Below are positions 60,292-64,000 of a DNA stretch of 64,000 nucleotides, one piece after another. The first letter of the stretch is position 1. Every line of letters starts with the position of its first letter. Source of the DNA: Synechocystis salina LEGE 00031 (GTDB lineage Bacteria > Cyanobacteriota > Cyanobacteriia > Cyanobacteriales > Microcystaceae); NCBI RefSeq assembly GCF_015207985.1, contig NZ_JADEVV010000019.1, positions 1 through 64,000 on the forward strand, written 5' to 3'. The position numbers and the translations under genes were made by a program. The notes under the pieces were generated by a model. That model saw nothing but the letters and a program-made list of their open reading frames with translations, searched no databases and was not told the DNA's origin.

Positions 60292-61325
60292 ATTGGCGGG
60301 CTTTACTGTTGGCGGTAATCCTCGGCACTGTAGTCTTTGGCGGCCTCCATGCCCAAACCAACACCACTAATACCCCTAGTAATGATTCTTCCCTCACTAC
60401 TCCCAACCGGCTCAAGATTAACCTCACCCTAGGCGACCCCACGGAACTGAAGGTGCGGGAAGGGGATACGGTCAACCGCGGTCAGGTGCTATCGGATAAA
60501 GAAGCGGAACGCTCCCGACTGGAAAGGGATCAGCGGGAACGCCTCCTGGCGATCGCCAATGTGGAAGGTCAGTTGGTGCCCATCCTGCAACCGGCCCCAG
60601 CTTTGCGGGAACTGCCCCCCGTTTCCTACACTGTGGAAGAAACCGCCATTCAATTAGCAGAAATTAAACTAGCCCAGGCCCAACGTAATCTGGCCACGGC
60701 GATCGAGGCTGACCCGTTTATTTCCGCCAAGGCTAAAGTGGAACGTTCCCTAGCCGATGTGGAAGCGGCCCACCGGGCTTTTGAGTTACAGCAACGCAAG
60801 CTTGATGCGGTTAATGGCCTGCGGGGTTTGCCGCCGGAGATGTTGACCCACGAAACGGAGAAGCTACGACAAGCCAAAACGACCCTGGAGGGCAAAGAAG
60901 CGGAATATAAATTCTTCCAAGCGGAATATTTTCAGGTGGAAACAGACCGGCGCAAGGAACTCACTGATCTGCAAAGTAAAGTCTCCATTGCCCGGGGGGA
61001 ACTGGAACAGGCCCAGTCCAGGTTACGGGCCGCTAAGGAGAATCGGGAATTGGCGGAATATAACCACCGCATCACCATTTCCCGCCGAGCCGAAGAAGAA
61101 AATCAGGTGGCCATCAATGTGGCCAATCAGAAGTTAGACCGGGAGTTTAAATTAGCCCAGCTCCGGGAGCAATTGTCCGCTGTGGAGGAAAAGTTAAATG
61201 GCATCGTTCAAGTCGAAAGCCCTTACTCTGGCACTATTCGCCGCATTAAGTTTGACCGCCAAACCGACGGTAAGCTGGCCGTTACCCTTTACCTGGACAC
61301 CACCGGCCCTAGCCCAACTAACTGA
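60288..61325 (+). CDS. HlyD-like membrane-fusion/adaptor protein
   Basis: A 345-residue secreted or anchored protein: N-terminal helix (LLLAVILGTVVFGGLHAQ), a biotinyl-lipoyl-like half (LKVREGDTVNRGQVLSDKEAERSRLE), a long alpha-hairpin coiled coil (105-300) and the second lipoyl half (VESPYSGTIRRIKF). This is the fold of periplasmic adaptor proteins that bridge inner-membrane transporters to outer-membrane channels. Its last 128 bp also encode the signal peptide of the next gene. Confidence 0.78.
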   Translation: MNWRALLLAVILGTVVFGGLHAQTNTTNTPSNDSSLTTPNRLKINLTLGDPTELKVREGDTVNRGQVLSDKEAERSRLERDQRERLLAIANVEGQLVPILQPAPALRELPPVSYTVEETAIQLAEIKLAQAQRNLATAIEADPFISAKAKVERSLADVEAAHRAFELQQRKLDAVNGLRGLPPEMLTHETEKLRQAKTTLEGKEAEYKFFQAEYFQVETDRRKELTDLQSKVSIARGELEQAQSRLRAAKENRELAEYNHRITISRRAEEENQVAINVANQKLDREFKLAQLREQLSAVEEKLNGIVQVESPYSGTIRRIKFDRQTDGKLAVTLYLDTTGPSPTN

Positions 61326-62184
61326 CGATGATGAGGGGGAAATTGAGGAACCGGATCTGCTGGAAATTGGCAGCGAAGATGACCCGGAGTTGATGGAAGA
61401 CCCCCAGGGGCAACCCAATCCTTTCCTTGACCCGGCACTGGATGACCTGGTGGACAAAAAAATCAGTGAAGATGTTTGGTCACAGATGCTGGGGGACTTG
61501 CCCTGTAGTGTGGCGACGGAATCCTGTGTTAACCAACTGCAAAATACTGCTATCCAAAATTCCCGCCTCTTGGCAGACCTCCAGGACAAAATTGATGAGA
61601 GCATCGCCGCTGTGGAGGAGGCCAGGCAAAAGAATCTGGACTCCATCGCCATCTCTAATTTCTCTCCCTTCCTCCAGGTCTTTCTCTATTCCACCCTGGG
61701 GCCCGTCAGCAATGGGGTGGAAGCACCGGTGAATAATCCCTTCCGCCTCATCCTGGGTAATGTAGCCGCCGCTTTTCTGGGCAAGGGTTTGGGTTCTTTG
61801 TTCAACTGGTCACAATACGCTGGCAACGATTCCCAGCAACAACGGGCGATCGCCATTGGGGACATTCAAATCAAAATTGCCGAACTACAACGCAGTAAGT
61901 CGGAATTACAGCAAAAACTCCGGGAACAGGTAACAGTGGAAATCCTCAAACTGGAGGAATTGGCCCGAGCTTTTCAAATTGAGCAGGCGATCGCCAAGCG
62001 GGATAAGCAACGCCTCGAAATTGCCAAGGTTTCCTACCGCTTTGGGGAGGGGGACAGTGAACGCTATTTGGCCCAACTGAGTAGCTACGACCGGCAAAAA
62101 GCCGCAACTTTTCGGGAATGGTCACGGCTCAGAAATCAGGTGGTACAGGTTAAATTGCTGGTGCTGGGCACTGGGGAGGATTAG
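61198..62184 (+). CDS. Secreted coiled-coil protein, start overlapping the adaptor gene
   Basis: A 328-residue protein with a signal peptide (KALTLALFAALSLTAKPTVS, cleavage near ALAQ at 37-40), an acidic stretch (DDDEGEIEEPDLLEIGSEDD), two Cys in PCSVATESCVNQ, and long coiled coils (210-300). The first 43 codons are read in a second frame over the end of the adaptor gene. It may be an outer-membrane-channel partner or a structural periplasmic protein; no family recognised. Confidence 0.65.
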   Translation: MASFKSKALTLALFAALSLTAKPTVSWPLPFTWTPPALAQLTDDDEGEIEEPDLLEIGSEDDPELMEDPQGQPNPFLDPALDDLVDKKISEDVWSQMLGDLPCSVATESCVNQLQNTAIQNSRLLADLQDKIDESIAAVEEARQKNLDSIAISNFSPFLQVFLYSTLGPVSNGVEAPVNNPFRLILGNVAAAFLGKGLGSLFNWSQYAGNDSQQQRAIAIGDIQIKIAELQRSKSELQQKLREQVTVEILKLEELARAFQIEQAIAKRDKQRLEIAKVSYRFGEGDSERYLAQLSSYDRQKAATFREWSRLRNQVVQVKLLVLGTGED

Positions 62185-63038
62185 TCATACTGAATGTCAT
62201 CATTGGTCAGGTAGGATCTGCCCTTGCTACAAATGGGGCGGGGTGTCCATCTATACCAATCTGCCCAGCTATAATTTCTCACCAAGACGTTATTTTTACG
62301 CAACTCAAAGCCATCGGCATAGTCCAAGTCATAACCGGGCTTTTTGGTGCTGGCGGTTAATCTCCAGTAATATTTGAATGCTACGTGGCCACAAGCGTTA
62401 GATTTCTTTCTTTGGCTGAATTTCCAGGGTACTGGCCCTCCCCCATCTAAGCGCACAAAAAAGGTCGAGTTGGGGGGAATATCCCGGTCAGCAGCATAGA
62501 AAATTAAGACGTTATCCCTAACTTTGGCAAACCAAGAAAATCGCCCCACAATGTAACTGCAATTGACCTGACTATCGGGCAGGGTGGTGTCTTCACCGCT
62601 GGTAAAAACTATGTTGTCCCAATCTGGCCGGTTACGCCAAAAGAAAACTGTGCCGTTGACCAATCTACCCGTGTTCCAAATGCCACTGTCATGGCTGCTG
62701 TAGGGCTGACTGGCCAAGGGGTATTTTTTCGGCACTTTGACGGTCATCATACTGCAATGGTTGGTGGTGGCTTTGGCAATATAACCCCCACCCCGGTCAG
62801 TGAATTCGTAGTAGGTATGGGGTTCCAAGCCGGTGAAGGTAATCACCTCCGCACCGTCGTCATACTTGTCGTAAAGACTGAGGGAATCATGGGGATTGTC
62901 TTCAGTTTGGGCCCTTGCCACTGGGGGTTGGAGGCTCAGGAGGCAGAATAATATCAGGCATCGGCTCCATAGTTGCGTCTTCCAATGGGGCAGGTTCTTC
63001 CGGCATTTCAGGGGCTTGGGCAAGGATAGGAAGAACAT
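62181..63038 (-). CDS. Secreted hypothetical protein
   Basis: A 285-residue protein with a membrane/signal helix (CLILFCLLSLQPPVARA, cleavage likely at ARAQ near 44) and a Trp/Tyr-rich beta-type mature domain (HTYYEFTDRGGGYIAK, FFVRLDGGGPVPW, CGHVAFKYYWRL) with several Cys. No family recognised. The start region overlaps the small Pro-rich gene by 137 bp. It converges by 4 bp with the coiled-coil gene. Confidence 0.6.
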   Translation of the reverse strand: MFFLSLPKPLKCRKNLPHWKTQLWSRCLILFCLLSLQPPVARAQTEDNPHDSLSLYDKYDDGAEVITFTGLEPHTYYEFTDRGGGYIAKATTNHCSMMTVKVPKKYPLASQPYSSHDSGIWNTGRLVNGTVFFWRNRPDWDNIVFTSGEDTTLPDSQVNCSYIVGRFSWFAKVRDNVLIFYAADRDIPPNSTFFVRLDGGGPVPWKFSQRKKSNACGHVAFKYYWRLTASTKKPGYDLDYADGFELRKNNVLVRNYSWADWYRWTPRPICSKGRSYLTNDDIQYD

Positions 63039-63075
63039 AAAAGAACCCCAACGTTAAAGCGAGTAACAATTTCAT
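62902..63075 (-). CDS. Small secreted Pro/Glu-rich protein
   Basis: A 57-residue protein from the ATG at 63075: signal peptide (KLLLALTLGFFYVLPILAQ) then a short Pro-, Glu- and Met-rich mature part ending PEPPTPSGKGPN. It shares 137 bp with the start of the next gene in another frame. Low complexity limits certainty. Confidence 0.5.
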   Translation of the reverse strand: MKLLLALTLGFFYVLPILAQAPEMPEEPAPLEDATMEPMPDIILPPEPPTPSGKGPN

Positions 63076-63129
63076 AGAAAAAAAGGGGATTAAGATCCCC
63101 AATGAGTGAGCAGTGCTGGGCAAATGGCA

Positions 63130-63792
63130 TTAGGGAGATGGCCAATCAGCGGTGGTGAAGGTGGCACCGTTACGGCAGATCGGCCCACCGGAAACGGCGG
63201 TCATGGCTCCCACGTCGGGAATGGTCACGATGGTTGACCCCGTGGCGGAATCAGTGATGGTCAAAGAGCCGGAGGTCACCACGTATTTGCCGGAGTTGGA
63301 GAACCGGGCTGTGCCACAGGTGGAGGCCTTCACACTCCGCAGGGTGGGGGCATTGTTGTAGGTAACTACATTGGAGCTGTAGGGAGTCAGGCCAGTGAAG
63401 TAAACGTTGCCATTGGAATCTTTCAGGGTGGCGGATGGAGTAGGATTACCCACCAGCACACCGTTGGAACATTTTGGCTCTGCTTCCACCACCAAAGAGT
63501 TAAAGGCAATGTCCGCACCTCCATTTAGTTTGAAAGTATCTCCGGCATTTATGGGCAAGCTGGTGGAGGAACCACTTAGTTTGATCACACCGCACTCGTT
63601 GGCGTTTTTATTCGTAGATCTGGGAAGGGATGAATATTCCCCTTTGATGGATTGATAACTACCTAAACCGGAAACATATATGTCTCCTGTGCGGGTTTCG
63701 CGCCCCACCGTTGGATTGGCAAAAGCACCAGGAGCAAGCGCCGTTATGCCCAGCATCACCAAGGCTAGACTGGGAAGTAGTTTGTATTTCAT
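63130..63792 (-). CDS. Secreted Ser/Thr/Gly-rich protein
   Basis: A 220-residue protein: signal peptide (KYKLLPSLALVMLGITALAPGAFA, ATG at 63792), then repeated beta-strand-like segments rich in Ser, Thr, Gly and Asn (GVIKLSGSSTSLPINAGDTF, TLKDSNGNVYFTGLTPYSSN, SLTITDSATGSTIVTIPDVG) with paired Cys. Resembles a pilin-like or surface beta-sandwich protein; no family recognised. It is the first gene of a three-gene leftward secreted set. Confidence 0.6.
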   Translation of the reverse strand: MKYKLLPSLALVMLGITALAPGAFANPTVGRETRTGDIYVSGLGSYQSIKGEYSSLPRSTNKNANECGVIKLSGSSTSLPINAGDTFKLNGGADIAFNSLVVEAEPKCSNGVLVGNPTPSATLKDSNGNVYFTGLTPYSSNVVTYNNAPTLRSVKASTCGTARFSNSGKYVVTSGSLTITDSATGSTIVTIPDVGAMTAVSGGPICRNGATFTTADWPSP

Positions 63793-64000
63793 AATTGCAA
63801 TAAGCGTCATTGAGTGGGGCTATTTTATATGTCCCTCTCTTTTTGTCAAGGCTCTTTTTGTTACCGATTTATGGCTTTTTTTCTTGCTTTATTTGTTCAT
63901 CAATTTCAGCTTGGACGTTTATAATTGCCGGATTTTATAGTTAACAATATGGACAAAAATCTTTGGTTAGTCCTGGTCCTATTTTGCTATTTGCTATACT

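Overview
The window looks like plasmid DNA of a unicellular cyanobacterium close to Synechocystis. The cyanobacterial palindrome HIP1 (GCGATCGC) recurs throughout. Several gene families are typically cyanobacterial, such as the ManS/RppB-type kinase, the Rpn-type nuclease remnant and the YdjM-type membrane protein. A ParA with a small ribbon-helix-helix partner, a possible replication initiator, a phage-like recombination pair, an integrase, four toxin-antitoxin pairs plus an orphan HigA-like antitoxin, and conjugation-like membrane genes argue for a large accessory replicon. No rRNA, certain tRNA or CRISPR array is visible.

Layout. 1-3.5 kb: a 5'-truncated TIR-type remnant, an attC-like hairpin, a fused OLD/PARIS-like ATPase-TOPRIM gene and a PIN toxin-antitoxin pair. 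3.5-8.6 kb: an Rpn pseudogene, then a yybP-ykoY manganese riboswitch ahead of a GDT1-family exporter, a cytochrome b gene broken by one amber codon, a 2Fe-2S ferredoxin, and a PepSY-like / response regulator / histidine kinase operon. 8.7-18.4 kb: decayed cyclic 2,3-diphosphoglycerate synthetase and carbamate kinase genes, a tiny adenine-free gene, an IS982 element, and a set of small-molecule enzymes and regulators (SDR, ene-reductase, DJ-1/PfpI, LuxR, two broken TetR genes). Three copies of an ~86-bp repeat are scattered here.

18.9-20.7 kb is the most unusual part. A 2OG-Fe(II)/AlkB-like gene has a coding strand with only two cytosines, each the first base of a putative iron-ligand histidine codon. 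Just downstream lies a SLOG/DprA-like gene with only five adenines, starting at GTG. A small ribbon-helix-helix gene follows, and the shared motif CCACGCTAT sits in the promoters around it. The 77-codon gene at 9968-10201 is the same kind: its only adenines are in the start codon, one Gln codon and the stop.

20.8-29.5 kb is a plasmid core. Small genes are each preceded by the same leader ending in TTAAGGA; then come Gp157 and Rad52-like recombination proteins, an XRE repressor, a winged-helix protein, a C5 DNA methyltransferase overprinted by a second long frame, a P-loop kinase, ParA with its partner and TAACGAAA repeats, and an HNH protein. 29.4-46 kb is a type I BREX locus (brxA, brxB, brxC, pglX, pglZ, brxL) carrying a PemK/MazF pair, an orphan HigA-like gene, a DUF6516-type pair and an AIPR abortive-infection gene. 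A DUF4238 gene, a PD-(D/E)XK-like nuclease and a two-gene system matching type I Mokosh (kinase-helicase plus PLD nuclease) follow, so 29-53 kb is a compound antiphage island.

53.5-64 kb: a minimal tyrosine recombinase with a perfect hairpin at its start codon, a FitA/FitB-type pair, two HTH genes rich in TTGTCC/GGACAA sites, then a run of tightly packed genes: membrane-anchored AAA ATPase, YdjM-like protein, HerA/VirB4-like ATPase, HlyD-like adaptor, a secreted coiled-coil protein, and three secreted proteins on the other strand. They look like an envelope or DNA-transfer module. The decamer CCCCTAGTAA (or TTACTAGGGG) occurs about 22 times but is nearly absent from the BREX/Mokosh island.
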